Counted from the stretch's first letter, positions 1 to 11,656 are shown. The stretch is 64,000 nucleotides of DNA from Caulobacteraceae bacterium (GCA_947475465.1 CANJLK010000010.1:22454-86453); one strand, 5' to 3'. Program-made: numbers and translations. Notes: generated by a model not told the origin, from the sequence alone.

Positions 1-593
<593 letters not shown>

Positions 594-622
594 TTAGCGA
601 GGCAAGGGCCTTGCGGCAACTG

Positions 623-757
623 GATCCTCTCCCCGCAGGGGGAGGTGGCGCGCCGCGCGAAGCAAGGCGTGACGGAGGGGGCACAGAAGCGATGCGCTCC
701 CCCTCCGCCGCTTTTCGCTGCGCTCCAAGCGCCACCTCCCCCTGCGGGGAGAGGATC
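623..757. repeat. Large inverted-repeat element (29-bp perfect arms)
   Basis: Positions 623-651 and 729-757 are exact reverse complements over 29 bp, with arms rich in CTCCCC/GGGGAG. A second, inner complementarity (GGAGGGGG near 674 against CTCCCCCTCC near 699) lies in the 77-base spacer, so the element could fold as a nested hairpin. It occupies most of the eno-rpmF gap. A related but diverged element lies at 51077-51217, which suggests a dispersed intergenic repeat family of this genome. No protein is encoded in it. A role in mRNA folding or mobility is not shown. Confidence 0.85.
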
Positions 758-822
758 GGAAAGGCCAGGCGCAGCGGAATCAGACGTGACAGTCGCTACT
801 CAGCAGCAGCCCAAAACGCGAA

Positions 823-850
823 ACGCCGGCCGCTGCGGAGCGGCCGGCGT
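823..850 (-). terminator. Probable terminator of rpmF
   Basis: A perfect 12-bp GC-rich stem (823-834 with 839-850) encloses a 4-base loop and begins 35 bases after the rpmF stop. On the reverse strand it is followed by TTTCGCGTTTT, a broken T tract. The place and shape fit an intrinsic terminator of rpmF. The interrupted T run leaves termination efficiency uncertain. Confidence 0.65.
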
Positions 851-885
851 CACGATCGGACAGGCGAAGGGCCCGTGCGAGAGGT

Positions 886-1068
886 CTAGTCTTCCTTCGG
901 CGTCAGGACCTGGCGGCCCTTGTACATGCCGGTCTTCAGGTCGACGTGGTGCGGACGCTTCAGTTCGCCGGTTTCCTTGTCTTCGACGAAGGAGTTGGCG
1001 CCCAGGGCGTGGTGCGAGCGGCGCATGTTGCGACGCGACGGCGATACTTTGCGTTTCGGAACGGCCAT
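886..1068 (-). CDS. rpmF: 50S ribosomal protein L32
   Basis: This is a 60-residue basic protein of the large ribosomal subunit. [20 protein letters not shown] is the standard alphaproteobacterial L32 start, and the length is normal. The four-cysteine zinc site found in some L32 proteins is absent (only GELKRPHHV is seen at that place), so this is the zinc-free form. The frame stays open upstream to 1143, but the family N-terminus fixes the start at 1068. A GC-rich hairpin (1099-1106 with 1114-1121) lies in the presumed leader. Its divergent neighbour is the MAPEG gene. Confidence 0.97.
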   Translation of the reverse strand: MAVPKRKVSPSRRNMRRSHHALGANSFVEDKETGELKRPHHVDLKTGMYKGRQVLTPKED

Positions 1069-1208
1069 CGGAGACTCTCGCTGGCGTGGAAATGAGGACG
1101 GCGGCCAAGAAGGGGCCGCCGCCGTGAGCGGGCGCTTATGCATGAAACCCGCTGGACGATCAAGCGGGAGCGGATAGCTTACGACGTAAGCGCCATCTGG
1201 AGGCCCAA

Positions 1209-3262
<2,054 letters not shown>

Positions 3263-3336
3263 TCAGAGTAGCCGTGATTCGGCGCGCGAGCGCCCGAATC
3301 CGTTCGACTGATCCACGACTATTTTTGGACCCACTC

Positions 3337-3768
3337 TTACTTTTGAGCCGGCGCGGCGGGCGCGGGCTCGGCGGGCGCACCGTTCAGGAACGGATTGTTG
3401 ATCTGCGGCGTCGGGGCCTGCAGCGGAACCGGCGCGCCCGGCTGGGCGGTCCCCGCCGGCGGCTTGGCCGGGGGCTGGTTCAGGCTGGTGGGATCGAGCG
3501 CGTCGATCTTCAGCCGATCCACTACCGAGGAACCACCCTTCTCGCGGCCGCCCAGGATGGTCAGCGCCAGGCTGATCACGAAGAAGGCCGCGCCCAGCGA
3601 CCAGGTGATGCGGGTCATCAGGTCGCCCGCGCCACGCACCGACATCATGCCCGACGGACTGCCGCCGCCGCCGACCAGGCCGCCGCCTTCGGAACGCTGC
3701 AGCAGGACTGCGCCGACCAGGCCGATGCAGACGATGATCAGGAGGGCTGAGAGGATGCCGAGCAGCAT
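3337..3768 (-). CDS. secG: Preprotein translocase subunit SecG
   Basis: SecG is the small membrane subunit of the SecYEG protein export channel. The 143-residue product begins MLLGILSALLIIVCIGLVGA, a first membrane helix. The typical VLLQRSEGGGLVGGGGS loop follows, then a second helix (about residues 55-72). The C-terminal 65 residues are a Pro/Ala-rich tail (PPAKPPAGTAQPG, APAEPAPAAPAQK), which makes it longer than the about 110 residues of E. coli SecG. Such tails are common in alphaproteobacterial SecG. It lies upstream of pyrG on the same strand. Confidence 0.95.
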   Translation of the reverse strand: MLLGILSALLIIVCIGLVGAVLLQRSEGGGLVGGGGSPSGMMSVRGAGDLMTRITWSLGAAFFVISLALTILGGREKGGSSVVDRLKIDALDPTSLNQPPAKPPAGTAQPGAPVPLQAPTPQINNPFLNGAPAEPAPAAPAQK

Positions 3769-3924
3769 GGGTCTAAATCAAATCCAGTGCGTTCGGGCGG
3801 CCACGTCCCAGGAAAGGCAAGGACGGGGCGCCGAAATGAAGGGGGGCCTCTATCACCGAGCCGGCGGCAAGGCCATAGCTAGGGCGTCGCAGCGGCCAGA
3901 CAAGACCGCCAAGGAGCAGCGCCC

Positions 3925-4317
3925 GTGACCAATCCGATCCAGGTCAACCAGATGGACCACATCGTCCTGGTCACCCGCGACAAGGCTGCCATGCTGGCCT
4001 TCTACTGCGATGTCCTGGGCCTCAGCATCGACCGCGACCGGCCCGAGCTCGGCCTCACCCACATCCGCTGCGGCCCGCAGATGATCGACCTGATCGTCCG
4101 CACGACGCCCCGCCCGGCCCGCGAGGCCCACAACCAGGACCACTTCGCCCTGCAGGTCCGCCCCTTCGACGAGACCGCCATCCGCGCCCACCTGGCCGCC
4201 CACGGCATAGAGATCGCCGAGGAAGGCGCCCGCTACGGCGCCGACGGCGTGGGCTTCTCGCTCTACATCCGCGACCCGGAGGGAAACCTCGTCGAACTCA
4301 AGGGGCCGAGTGTTTAG
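3925..4317 (+). CDS. Small VOC (glyoxalase/dioxygenase-fold) protein
   Basis: This is a 130-residue single vicinal-oxygen-chelate domain. MDHIVLVTRDKAAMLAFYCD gives the first beta-alpha-beta module with its metal-type histidine. DHFALQV in the middle and FSLYIRDPEGNLVELKGPS at the end are the classic module-2 pattern with a terminal glutamate. Many such proteins are lyases, isomerases or resistance proteins, and the substrate cannot be told from sequence. The start is GTG 3925 with AAGGAG 8 bases upstream. It stands alone between divergent secG and convergent tpiA. Confidence 0.85.
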   Translation: MTNPIQVNQMDHIVLVTRDKAAMLAFYCDVLGLSIDRDRPELGLTHIRCGPQMIDLIVRTTPRPAREAHNQDHFALQVRPFDETAIRAHLAAHGIEIAEEGARYGADGVGFSLYIRDPEGNLVELKGPSV

Positions 4318-4397
4318 CATCCGAACTTGGCTCGAGCCGAGCCAGGGCAAGGGGTTCGCTGTTTCCCTGCCAGCGTTTCATCAGGACCCGAGGGGCC

Positions 4398-5141
4398 CTA
4401 CAGCGCGCCGATAATCCCCAGGAAGTCAGCCGCCTTCAGCGAGGCCCCGCCGACCAGGGCCCCGCCGACTTCGGCGGCGTGCAGGATTTCGGCGGCGTTG
4501 GAGGGCTTCACCGAGCCGCCGTAGAGGATCGGGACCTTCGCCCCTTCCGCGCCGAACTGCTCGACCAGGGTGGCGCGGATCGCCTTGTGGACCTCCTCGA
4601 TCTCCGGCGTCGTCGGCGTCAGGCCGGTGCCGATGGCCCAGACCGGCTCATAGGCAACTGCGAAGGCCTTGCCGGCCAGCGCGGCGGGCAGCGAGCCCCT
4701 CACCTGCCCGGTGACCACCGCCAGAGCCTCGCCGGCCTTGCGCTGCTCCAGGGTCTCGCCGACGCAGACGATGGGCTCCAGCCCCGCGCTCAGGGCCGCC
4801 ACGACCTTCGCGGCGACCAGGGCGTCGGTCTCGCCGTAGCCGGCCCGGCGTTCGGAGTGGCCCAGGATCACCAGGCTCGCCCCGGCGTCGGCCAGCATCG
4901 CGGCCGAGACATCTCCGGTGAAGGCGCCGTTGTCTTCGGCCCGGCAATCCTGCCCGCCCAGCGCGACGGCGGTCCCGGCCAGCGCCTGCCGCATCCGGTC
5001 GACCAGGGTGGCCGGCGGGCATAGCGCCACGCGGCCGGGGACCTGGCCCAGTCCAGCCGCCACGGCGCGGGCTTCGCCCAGGGCTGCGGCCAGGCCGTTC
5101 ATCTTCCAATTGCCGGCGATCAGGGGGGTCGGAGCGGTCAT
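4398..5141 (-). CDS. tpiA: Triose-phosphate isomerase
   Basis: It interconverts dihydroxyacetone phosphate and glyceraldehyde 3-phosphate in central carbon metabolism. The TIM-barrel protein of 247 residues has the N-terminal substrate lysine in LIAGNWKMNG, the catalytic histidine in ILGHSERR, the catalytic glutamate in AYEPVWAIGTG, and the phosphate-binding LYGGSVKPSNA loop. The frame is open to 5189, but the ATG at 5141 gives the family N-terminus and has GTGAGG just upstream. It is divergent from the ppiD-like gene, with 143 bases between them that may hold both promoters. Confidence 0.98.
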   Translation of the reverse strand: MTAPTPLIAGNWKMNGLAAALGEARAVAAGLGQVPGRVALCPPATLVDRMRQALAGTAVALGGQDCRAEDNGAFTGDVSAAMLADAGASLVILGHSERRAGYGETDALVAAKVVAALSAGLEPIVCVGETLEQRKAGEALAVVTGQVRGSLPAALAGKAFAVAYEPVWAIGTGLTPTTPEIEEVHKAIRATLVEQFGAEGAKVPILYGGSVKPSNAAEILHAAEVGGALVGGASLKAADFLGIIGAL

Positions 5142-5284
5142 GAGCCTCACTTTCGTCAAGTCCGCCGCCGTTAAGGCGCCATGAGGCATCTGTCACGCGC
5201 TTGCGGGGCGGGAGCCGCCTCCACTATACCGGCCCGCACACCTGCGGCGCCGCGTCCGCACGCCAGCGCCCTGAAAGGGTTTTG

Positions 5285-7240
5285 ATGCTTTCGAATTTCC
5301 GCGCCTTCGCGAAGTCCCCCGCGGCCGCCGTCCTGATCGCCCTGATCGTGGTGTCCTTCGCGATCTTCGGCATCCGCGACGTCTTCAAGGGCAAGGTGGC
5401 CGGCGATTCCGTGATCACCGCCGGCTCGCGCACAGTCGGCAGCGCCGAATTCAAGCGCGAGTTCGACGTCTACAAGTCCCGCCTCGAACAGCAGGTGCGC
5501 CAGCCGATCACAATGGAACAGGTCGCCGCCAACGGTCTCGACCGCCGCGCGCTCGAAGGCCTGGCCACCCGCGAGGCCTTCGCCGAGTTCCTGACCAAGA
5601 TCGGCATGCACCCGTCCGACAAGCTGATCGCCGCGGAGATCGCCAAGATCCCGGCCTTTTTCGACCAGGTGACCGGCAAGTTCGACAAGAAATCATATGC
5701 GCAGAAGCTGGGCGAGAACGGCCTGACGCCGGCCCGCTTCGAATCCAGCATCGGCGACGAGATCGCCCAGCAGCAGTTTGGCGCCGGCCTGGCCGCCGGG
5801 CTGCGCGTCCCACGGGCCTATACGGCGCTGGCCGCCATTTTCGGCCTGGAGAACCGCGACGTCGGCTATTTCGCGGTCGAGCCCACCAGCGTGCCGCAGC
5901 CGGCCATGCCCACCGACGACCAGCTTCGCGCCTTCATGAAGGAAAACGCCGCCCAGCTGACCCGGCCGGAAATGCGCCAGATCACCGTCGTGCGGTTCTC
6001 GCCGGCCCTGGTCAGCGCCAACCTGCCGGTCACCGAGGCCGAGGTGAAGAAGCGCTTCGACTTCCGGAAGGACACACTGTCCTCGCCGGAAACCCGAACC
6101 GTCATCCAGATTCCCGCCAAGGACGCCGCCGCCGCCCAAACCATCGGCCAACGCTTGGCCAAGGGCGACGACGCCGCCCAGGTCGCCCGCGCCGCCGGCG
6201 TCGAGGCGATCACCTACGCCAATAAGCCGCAGACCGCGATCGCCGACCGTAAGGTCGCCCAGGCCGCCTTCGGCATGGCCGCCGGCCAGGTCGCCCCGGT
6301 GCGCGGCGACCTTGGGGTCGCCGTGGTCAAGGTGCTGTCGATCTCGCCCGGCCACCCGGTCACCCTGGAAGAAGTGCGCCCCGCGCTAGAGGCCGAAATC
6401 CGCAAGGATGGCGCCGCCGAGAAGGTCTATGCGCTCACCCAGGCCTATGATGACGCCCACCAGGCCGGCTCCAACCTCACCCAGTCGGCCGCCAAGGCCG
6501 GCGTGCCCGCAGTCACGCTTGGCCCGGTCAGCGCCGAAGGCCGCGACGGCCTGGGCCAGCCGGTCCCCGGCCTGACCCAGAAGCTGGTCGAAACCGCCTT
6601 CGCCCTGCCGGCCGGCGGCGAGAGCGAGGTCGAGGACGCCGGCGGTGGTGAGTACTTCGCCGTACGCGTGGAGAAGATCGTCCCGCCCGCCCTGGCCGCC
6701 CTGGACGAGGTCCGCCCGCAGGTCACCCGCGTCTACATGATGCGCGAACTGGCCAAGCGGCTGCAGGCCCGCGCCGACGAACTGGCCGCCCGCGTCAAGA
6801 AGGGCGAGAGCCTGGACGCCGTCGCCGCCTCGGCGGGCGCCTCAGTGATCCATGTTCCCGGCCTCAGCCGCCAGAACGCCGCCCAGAACAAGGACCTGTC
6901 GCAGGAACTGCTGGGCAAGACCTTCAACGCCAAGCTGGGCGACGTCTTCACCGCCGAGAACACCCACTTCGGCCTGCTGGTGGCCAAGCTGGAGGGCGTG
7001 CGCGCGGGCGACGGCGCGACACAGGCGCAGATGGCCGAAGGCATGCGCCCGCAGATGAGCGTGGCGATCTTCCGCGAAATCGGCGAGAGCGCCCAGGTCG
7101 CGGCCCGCCACAAGATCAAGGTCACCGCCGACGCCGCCAAGGCCCGCGCCGCGCTGGGCCTGGAGCCGGAACCCACCGCCGCCGACGCCAAGGCCAATCC
7201 CTCCGCCAAGCCCGCGGGCAAGCCTGGGCTGGCCAAGTGA
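5285..7240 (+). CDS. ppiD: PpiD-like membrane-anchored peptidyl-prolyl isomerase
   Basis: A 651-residue protein with a short cytoplasmic end and one N-terminal membrane helix (about residues 13-32, AAAVLIALIVVSFAIFGI). A SurA/PpiD-type chaperone domain and central parvulin-like modules (about residues 220-370) follow. PpiD proteins assist folding of secreted and outer-membrane proteins at the periplasmic face. The ATG at 5285 is preferred over the upstream in-frame codon at 5201 because GAAAGGG precedes it and it gives the family N-terminus. It overlaps trpE by 4 bases (GTGA), so trpE translation is probably coupled to it. Confidence 0.92.
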   Translation: MLSNFRAFAKSPAAAVLIALIVVSFAIFGIRDVFKGKVAGDSVITAGSRTVGSAEFKREFDVYKSRLEQQVRQPITMEQVAANGLDRRALEGLATREAFAEFLTKIGMHPSDKLIAAEIAKIPAFFDQVTGKFDKKSYAQKLGENGLTPARFESSIGDEIAQQQFGAGLAAGLRVPRAYTALAAIFGLENRDVGYFAVEPTSVPQPAMPTDDQLRAFMKENAAQLTRPEMRQITVVRFSPALVSANLPVTEAEVKKRFDFRKDTLSSPETRTVIQIPAKDAAAAQTIGQRLAKGDDAAQVARAAGVEAITYANKPQTAIADRKVAQAAFGMAAGQVAPVRGDLGVAVVKVLSISPGHPVTLEEVRPALEAEIRKDGAAEKVYALTQAYDDAHQAGSNLTQSAAKAGVPAVTLGPVSAEGRDGLGQPVPGLTQKLVETAFALPAGGESEVEDAGGGEYFAVRVEKIVPPALAALDEVRPQVTRVYMMRELAKRLQARADELAARVKKGESLDAVAASAGASVIHVPGLSRQNAAQNKDLSQELLGKTFNAKLGDVFTAENTHFGLLVAKLEGVRAGDGATQAQMAEGMRPQMSVAIFREIGESAQVAARHKIKVTADAAKARAALGLEPEPTAADAKANPSAKPAGKPGLAK

Positions 7241-8769
7241 CGATCGAGCCTGCGTTTACAGCCTTCGAGGCGGCCTACCGGGCCGGCGCGCCACAGCTGG
7301 TCTGGACGCGGCTGATCGACGACCTGGAAACGCCGGTTTCGGCCTATCTGAAGATCGGCCACGGGCGGCCCTACGCCTTCCTCTTCGAAAGCGTCGAGGG
7401 CGGCGCCTTCCGTGCGCGCTATTCGATCATCACCCTCAATCCCGACCTTGTCTGGCGCTGCCGCGGCGACAGGGCGGAGATCGCCGAGGGGGCCGATATC
7501 GCCCAGGGCCGGTTCACGCCCCAGCCGGGCGGCGCGCTGGACAGCCTGCGCGACCTGGTGGCCGCCTCGCGCATCGAGCGCCCGGCCCACTTGCCGCCGC
7601 CCTCGGCCGGCCTGTTCGGAGCCCTCGGCTACGACATGATCCGCCTGGTTGAGCGCCTGCCGGATATCAACCCCGACACCCTTGGCCTGCCGGACGGCGT
7701 CATGACGCGCCCCTCCATCGTCGCGATCTTCGACGCCATCGCCCAGGAGATCGTCCTGGTCACCCCGGCCCGGCCGGGCGCGGCCTCCGCCGCCGACGCC
7801 TACGCTGCGGCCCAGGCGCGCCTTGAGGCCGTGGCTCTCGACTTCAAGCGGCCCACGCCGGCGCTGGCCGGCGACGGCAAGCCGGAGCCTGACGCGTTCA
7901 CGACCCCGGTCAGCCGGGCGGACTACGCCGGGATCGTCGCCAAGGCCAAAGCCTACATCACCGCCGGCGACATCTTCCAGGTGGTGCCCAGCCACCGGTT
8001 CCGCAGCCCCTTCGCCCGGGATCCCTTCGCCCTCTACAGGTCGCTGCGGCGCACCAACCCCTCGCCCTTCCTGTTCTACCTGAACTTCGGGGACTTCCAG
8101 CTGGCCGGCTCCTCCCCGGAGATTCTCGTCCGCCTGCGCGATGGCAAGATTACGATCCGGCCCATCGCCGGCACGCGGCGGCGCGGCGCGACTCCCGCCG
8201 AGGACGCGGCCCTGGAGGCCGAACTGATCGCCGACCCCAAGGAGCGGGCCGAACACCTGATGCTACTCGACCTTGGCCGCAACGATGTCGGTCGCGTCGC
8301 CATGCTGAAGGCGCCCGGCGCCAATGAGCCCGCCAAGGCGTCCAGGACGCCCCGCGTGCGGGTCACCGACAGCTTCTTCGTCGAACGCTACAGCCACGTC
8401 ATGCACCTGGTCTCCAATGTCGAAGGCGATGCGCCGGACGGCCTCGATCCGGTCGACGTGGTGATGGCCGCCCTGCCCGCCGGCACGCTCTCCGGCGCAC
8501 CTAAGGTCCGGGCCATGGAGATCATCGACGAGCTTGAGATCGAAAAGCGCGGCATCGGCTATGCCGGCGCCGTGGGCTACTTCGGCTGCGACGGCTCGGT
8601 AGACACCTGCATCGTGCTCAGGACCGCACTCTTCAAGGACCAGGTCATGTACGTCCAGGCCGGCGGGGGCGTGGTGGCTGATAGTGACGCCGACGCCGAA
8701 TATGACGAAACCCTGCAGAAGGCCAAGGCGCTGCGCCAGGCGGCCGTCGAGAGTTGGCGCTTCGTCTAG
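7237..8769 (+). CDS. trpE: Anthranilate synthase component I
   Basis: TrpE converts chorismate to anthranilate using ammonia supplied by TrpG, the first step of tryptophan synthesis. The 510-residue protein has the N-terminal regulatory domain with FLFESVEGGAFRARYS, which corresponds to the tryptophan feedback site. The C-terminal chorismate-binding domain has PIAGTRRRG, ADPKERAEHLMLLDLGRNDVG, LPAGTLSGAPKVRAMEIID and the closing YVQAGGGVVADSDADAEYDET. It starts at GTG 7237, overlapping the ppiD stop. Unlike a compact trpEGDC cluster, trpGDC begins 9.3 kb downstream after unrelated genes. Confidence 0.98.
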   Translation: MTIEPAFTAFEAAYRAGAPQLVWTRLIDDLETPVSAYLKIGHGRPYAFLFESVEGGAFRARYSIITLNPDLVWRCRGDRAEIAEGADIAQGRFTPQPGGALDSLRDLVAASRIERPAHLPPPSAGLFGALGYDMIRLVERLPDINPDTLGLPDGVMTRPSIVAIFDAIAQEIVLVTPARPGAASAADAYAAAQARLEAVALDFKRPTPALAGDGKPEPDAFTTPVSRADYAGIVAKAKAYITAGDIFQVVPSHRFRSPFARDPFALYRSLRRTNPSPFLFYLNFGDFQLAGSSPEILVRLRDGKITIRPIAGTRRRGATPAEDAALEAELIADPKERAEHLMLLDLGRNDVGRVAMLKAPGANEPAKASRTPRVRVTDSFFVERYSHVMHLVSNVEGDAPDGLDPVDVVMAALPAGTLSGAPKVRAMEIIDELEIEKRGIGYAGAVGYFGCDGSVDTCIVLRTALFKDQVMYVQAGGGVVADSDADAEYDETLQKAKALRQAAVESWRFV

Positions 8770-8847
8770 CCCGGCCTTGCGTCGGCGCCCCGTTGCGCTC
8801 CAGATTGAAATAAACCGCGCCCAGACGCGACCGGACGGGGGAGACAG

Positions 8848-10140
8848 ATGGACAGCGCCGAACAGGCTGACTTCGTGGCATGGGCAAAGCGCACTGCCAT
8901 TCCGCTCGCCCGGATCGAGGACAAGGGACCCGTCACCGCGCCCGCCGATGACGCCGACCTGACGCCGCTCAAGGCCATGATTGGCGACGCGCGGATCGTC
9001 GGCATCGGCGAAAGCGCGCACCACACCCATGAGTTTCTCGCCCTGCGAGAACGCCTGGTCCGCTACCTGGTCGAACAGCTCGGCTTTGACACCCTCATCC
9101 TCGAGGTGCTGCGACCCGGGGCCAATCCCATCGACGACTTCGCCTTCGCCGGCAAAGGGACCGCCGAGGACGCCCTGATGACCGCCGCGATACGGATGTG
9201 GCGCAACCGCGAGACCGAGCGGATCGTCGAGTGGGTGAAGGCCTACAACGCAGCTCGCGGAACGAGGCCCCCTGTCCGCATCGTCGGCGGCGACATCGTC
9301 GCCCCCGGGGAAAGCATGCGCCTGGTTCTGGACCACCTGGACCTCGGCGCGGCCGACAAGGATCGGCTCACGGCGCTCAGCCGGGGCTTCGACATCGATC
9401 CCCGCGACGACCAGATCGCCTACAACACCATGAGCGACGAAGACCGCGCACTCCTGCACGCGACCTTCGAGGCCGCACTGGAATCCCTGGGGCGTCAGGG
9501 CCCCGGCGAGACCCGCACCGCGGCTCAGCACGAGGCGCTCCTCGATCAGGCGCGGGTGGTCGTCCAGGCCCTTGGCGCGATGCGGGCCGGCATCGTCGCC
9601 TGGCTGAAAAGCTTCCCGGTCCGCGACGCGGCCATCGGCGAAAATCTCGTCCGCCTGGTCAAGACCATGCCGGCGCGCAGCCGCGCCATCTACCTCGCCA
9701 ACAACGGCCACGTGGCCGCCACCCGGATGATCGGCGCCGAGGTGATCCCGGCCGGCGTCGTCCTGCGCCGTGAGCTCGGCGACGACTACCGAGTCATCGG
9801 CGGGGCCTTCGGTGAAGGACGCTACGACCCGCCGCTCTATGGCGTCAGTTCTGCGCCTGGCGAAGACCGCGACTCCATGGACCAGCTGATCGCCCAGCTG
9901 GGCCAGAAGGCCCTGCTGCTCGACATCCGGGCCACGGCGGCCGACCCCGCGCCGGCCTACGTGGACACCCCCAGGCGCATGCAGTCTCAGGGCCGCGCCT
10001 TCCACACCGCCGCGCCGCGGGCCGCCTACGATGTGCTGGCCTACATCGACCTGGTCACCAACGCCGACCAGCTGATCGTCACCGAAATGAACATGGACAT
10101 CGCCGCCGTGGACGCCAGCCGCCCGCGCGCAGGAGACTGA
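8848..10140 (+). CDS. Erythromycin-esterase family protein, copy 1
   Basis: This is a 430-residue cytosolic protein (no signal peptide) of the erythromycin esterase family (Pfam PF05139 type). Residues about 53-63 read GESAHHTHEFL, the family G-E-x-x-H-x-x-x-E signature, and LANNGHVAATR near residue 287 holds the second conserved histidine. Ere enzymes open macrolide lactones, but most chromosomal relatives have no proven substrate, so resistance is not claimed. A strong GGGGGAGA precedes the ATG. A homologous gene follows at once, overlapping its stop by one base, so the two are cotranscribed. Confidence 0.88.
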   Translation: MDSAEQADFVAWAKRTAIPLARIEDKGPVTAPADDADLTPLKAMIGDARIVGIGESAHHTHEFLALRERLVRYLVEQLGFDTLILEVLRPGANPIDDFAFAGKGTAEDALMTAAIRMWRNRETERIVEWVKAYNAARGTRPPVRIVGGDIVAPGESMRLVLDHLDLGAADKDRLTALSRGFDIDPRDDQIAYNTMSDEDRALLHATFEAALESLGRQGPGETRTAAQHEALLDQARVVVQALGAMRAGIVAWLKSFPVRDAAIGENLVRLVKTMPARSRAIYLANNGHVAATRMIGAEVIPAGVVLRRELGDDYRVIGGAFGEGRYDPPLYGVSSAPGEDRDSMDQLIAQLGQKALLLDIRATAADPAPAYVDTPRRMQSQGRAFHTAAPRAAYDVLAYIDLVTNADQLIVTEMNMDIAAVDASRPRAGD

Positions 10141-11453
10141 TGATGAGCACACAAAAAGAGGCGACCACGGCATTCGTTGACTGGGCGCGACGCAATGCCG
10201 TGCGCCTGGACCGGATCGAGGACAAGGGTGGGCCCGCCGACCCGGTCGACGACTCCGATCTGGCGCCTCTGAAGGCCATGGTCGGCGACGCGCGGATCGT
10301 CGCGCTGGGCGAAAGCACCCATCACACCCACGAATTCCTGGCCCTGCGCGAGCGGCTGGTCCGTTACCTGGTCGAACGGCTCGGCTTCACCACGATCATG
10401 TTGGAGGTCATGCACCCGGGCGCGAACCCCATCGACGACTATGTCGCCCAGGGCCTCGGCAGCGCCAAGGCCGCCCTGGTGGCCGCTAACATCCGCATGT
10501 GGCGCAACCGCGAGAGTGTCCGCATCCTGGAATGGGCGCGGGCCCACAACCTGAAGGCCGCGCCGGGACAAGAGGTCCGTTTCACGGGACCCGACATGAT
10601 CGCGCCAGGCGAAGGCATGCGCCTCATCCTGGATCAAATCGAGCTCGACGCAGGCACAAAGGCACGCCTCTACGAGCTCAGCAGCGGCTTCGACACCGAC
10701 CCGCGGGACGACCAGCTGTTCTACAACCGGCGCAGCGACGAGGAGCGGGCCTTGCTGCACGCCACCTTCGACCAGGTCCTGGCTACCCTGCGCGCCTCAG
10801 GGCCGCGGCCTGGCCAGTCCACCGCCGATCACCTGGCATTGCTTGACCAGGCCATCGTCGTCACCCAGGCCCTGGACGCCGCCCGCATCGGCGCCACCGA
10901 CGGCTGGATCGCGGCCTGGCCGGCCCGTGACGTAGCCATGGGCGCCAACGCTATCCGAATGGTCGAGGCCGACCCGGGCCGAAAGGTTGTGATCATGGCG
11001 TCCAACCGCCATGTGGCGGCCATCCAGCCGGCCGGCGATGCGGTCGTGCCCATGGGCGCCTTCCTGCGCGAGCATTTCGGCGACGCCTACCTGGTGATTG
11101 GCGGCTCCTTCGGAGAAGGCCATTTCGACCCGCCGCTCTACGGGGCCACGACCATTCCCCGCAATGCGCAGGACACCATGGATCAGCGGATTGCCGATCT
11201 GGAGTCCGGCCCCCTGCTCCTGGACATCCGCGCCACGGCCGCGGACCCGGCGCCCGCATACGTCCGCCAACCCAGGCCGCTGCAGTCATCCGGCCTGCTG
11301 GACCATACCGCGGCTCCGGCCGCGACCTACGACATCATCGTGCACCTGGATCGCCTCACCAACGCGGGCCAGCTGATCGAAGAGCCCATGGACTTGGACT
11401 ACGCCGTCGTCGACGCCAACCGGCCGGCGCTGCGGGCCAAGACTGCGCCCTAG
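10140..11453 (+). CDS. Erythromycin-esterase family protein, copy 2
   Basis: This 437-residue paralogue of the preceding gene is homologous along its whole length; for example both have HHTHEFLALRERLVRYLVE after the GES motif. It keeps GESTHHTHEF and the later histidine in ASNRHVAAIQ. The start is ATG 10140 (TGATG overlap with copy 1) or the ATG immediately after it at 10143, both served by GGAGA at about 10131. The pair looks like a tandem duplication that has diverged. The substrate is unknown. The stop overlaps by 4 bases the end of the small reverse-strand gene that follows. Confidence 0.88.
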   Translation: MMSTQKEATTAFVDWARRNAVRLDRIEDKGGPADPVDDSDLAPLKAMVGDARIVALGESTHHTHEFLALRERLVRYLVERLGFTTIMLEVMHPGANPIDDYVAQGLGSAKAALVAANIRMWRNRESVRILEWARAHNLKAAPGQEVRFTGPDMIAPGEGMRLILDQIELDAGTKARLYELSSGFDTDPRDDQLFYNRRSDEERALLHATFDQVLATLRASGPRPGQSTADHLALLDQAIVVTQALDAARIGATDGWIAAWPARDVAMGANAIRMVEADPGRKVVIMASNRHVAAIQPAGDAVVPMGAFLREHFGDAYLVIGGSFGEGHFDPPLYGATTIPRNAQDTMDQRIADLESGPLLLDIRATAADPAPAYVRQPRPLQSSGLLDHTAAPAATYDIIVHLDRLTNAGQLIEEPMDLDYAVVDANRPALRAKTAP

Positions 11454-11656
11454 CGCACGCCCCTCGTCGAGGCCACGTGTTCGCTGACCAAGGCCGGCGA
11501 CATGATCATCGACGTGGCGAAGGCGAGCGCCGAGACCGCCAGGAAGGCCGCCGCGCACAGGGGCGCCCAGATGCTGCCCGACCGCTCAGGCGGCTCCAGA
11601 AGCAGGCGAGCGCGGTCCATCAGATCGCGATCGAGGGCGGAATCGGTGGCGGCCAC
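11450..11656 (-). CDS. Possible small single-span membrane protein
   Basis: This is a reverse-strand frame with no homologue that I recognise. From GTG 11656 it gives 68 residues: a charged N-terminus with LDRDLMDRARLLLEPPERSG, then one hydrophobic span (about residues 30-50, LCAAAFLAVSALAFA), then a short tail. An ATG at 11620 would give 56 residues and still keep the span. No clear ribosome binding site is seen for either start. The polar-then-hydrophobic layout looks protein-like, but the evidence is modest. The remaining 147 bases up to the patatin gene hold nothing recognised. Confidence 0.45.
   Translation of the reverse strand: MAATDSALDRDLMDRARLLLEPPERSGSIWAPLCAAAFLAVSALAFATSMIMSPALVSEHVASTRGVR

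Noticed and set aside
1069..1143. N-terminal extension of L32 with a [13 protein letters not shown] peptide
   Set aside because: L32 has a fixed N-terminus at [10 protein letters not shown]. The upstream peptide resembles the translation of a worn intergenic palindrome and has no ribosome binding site.
8263..10173. Long reverse-strand open frame (636 codons) across trpE and the first esterase gene
   Set aside because: It is antisense to two well-supported genes, its composition is His/Gly/Arg/Asp-rich as expected from a GC-rich shadow frame, and no domain is recognisable. The same holds for the long frames opposite pyrG, dnaE, bamA, lolC and nuoL.
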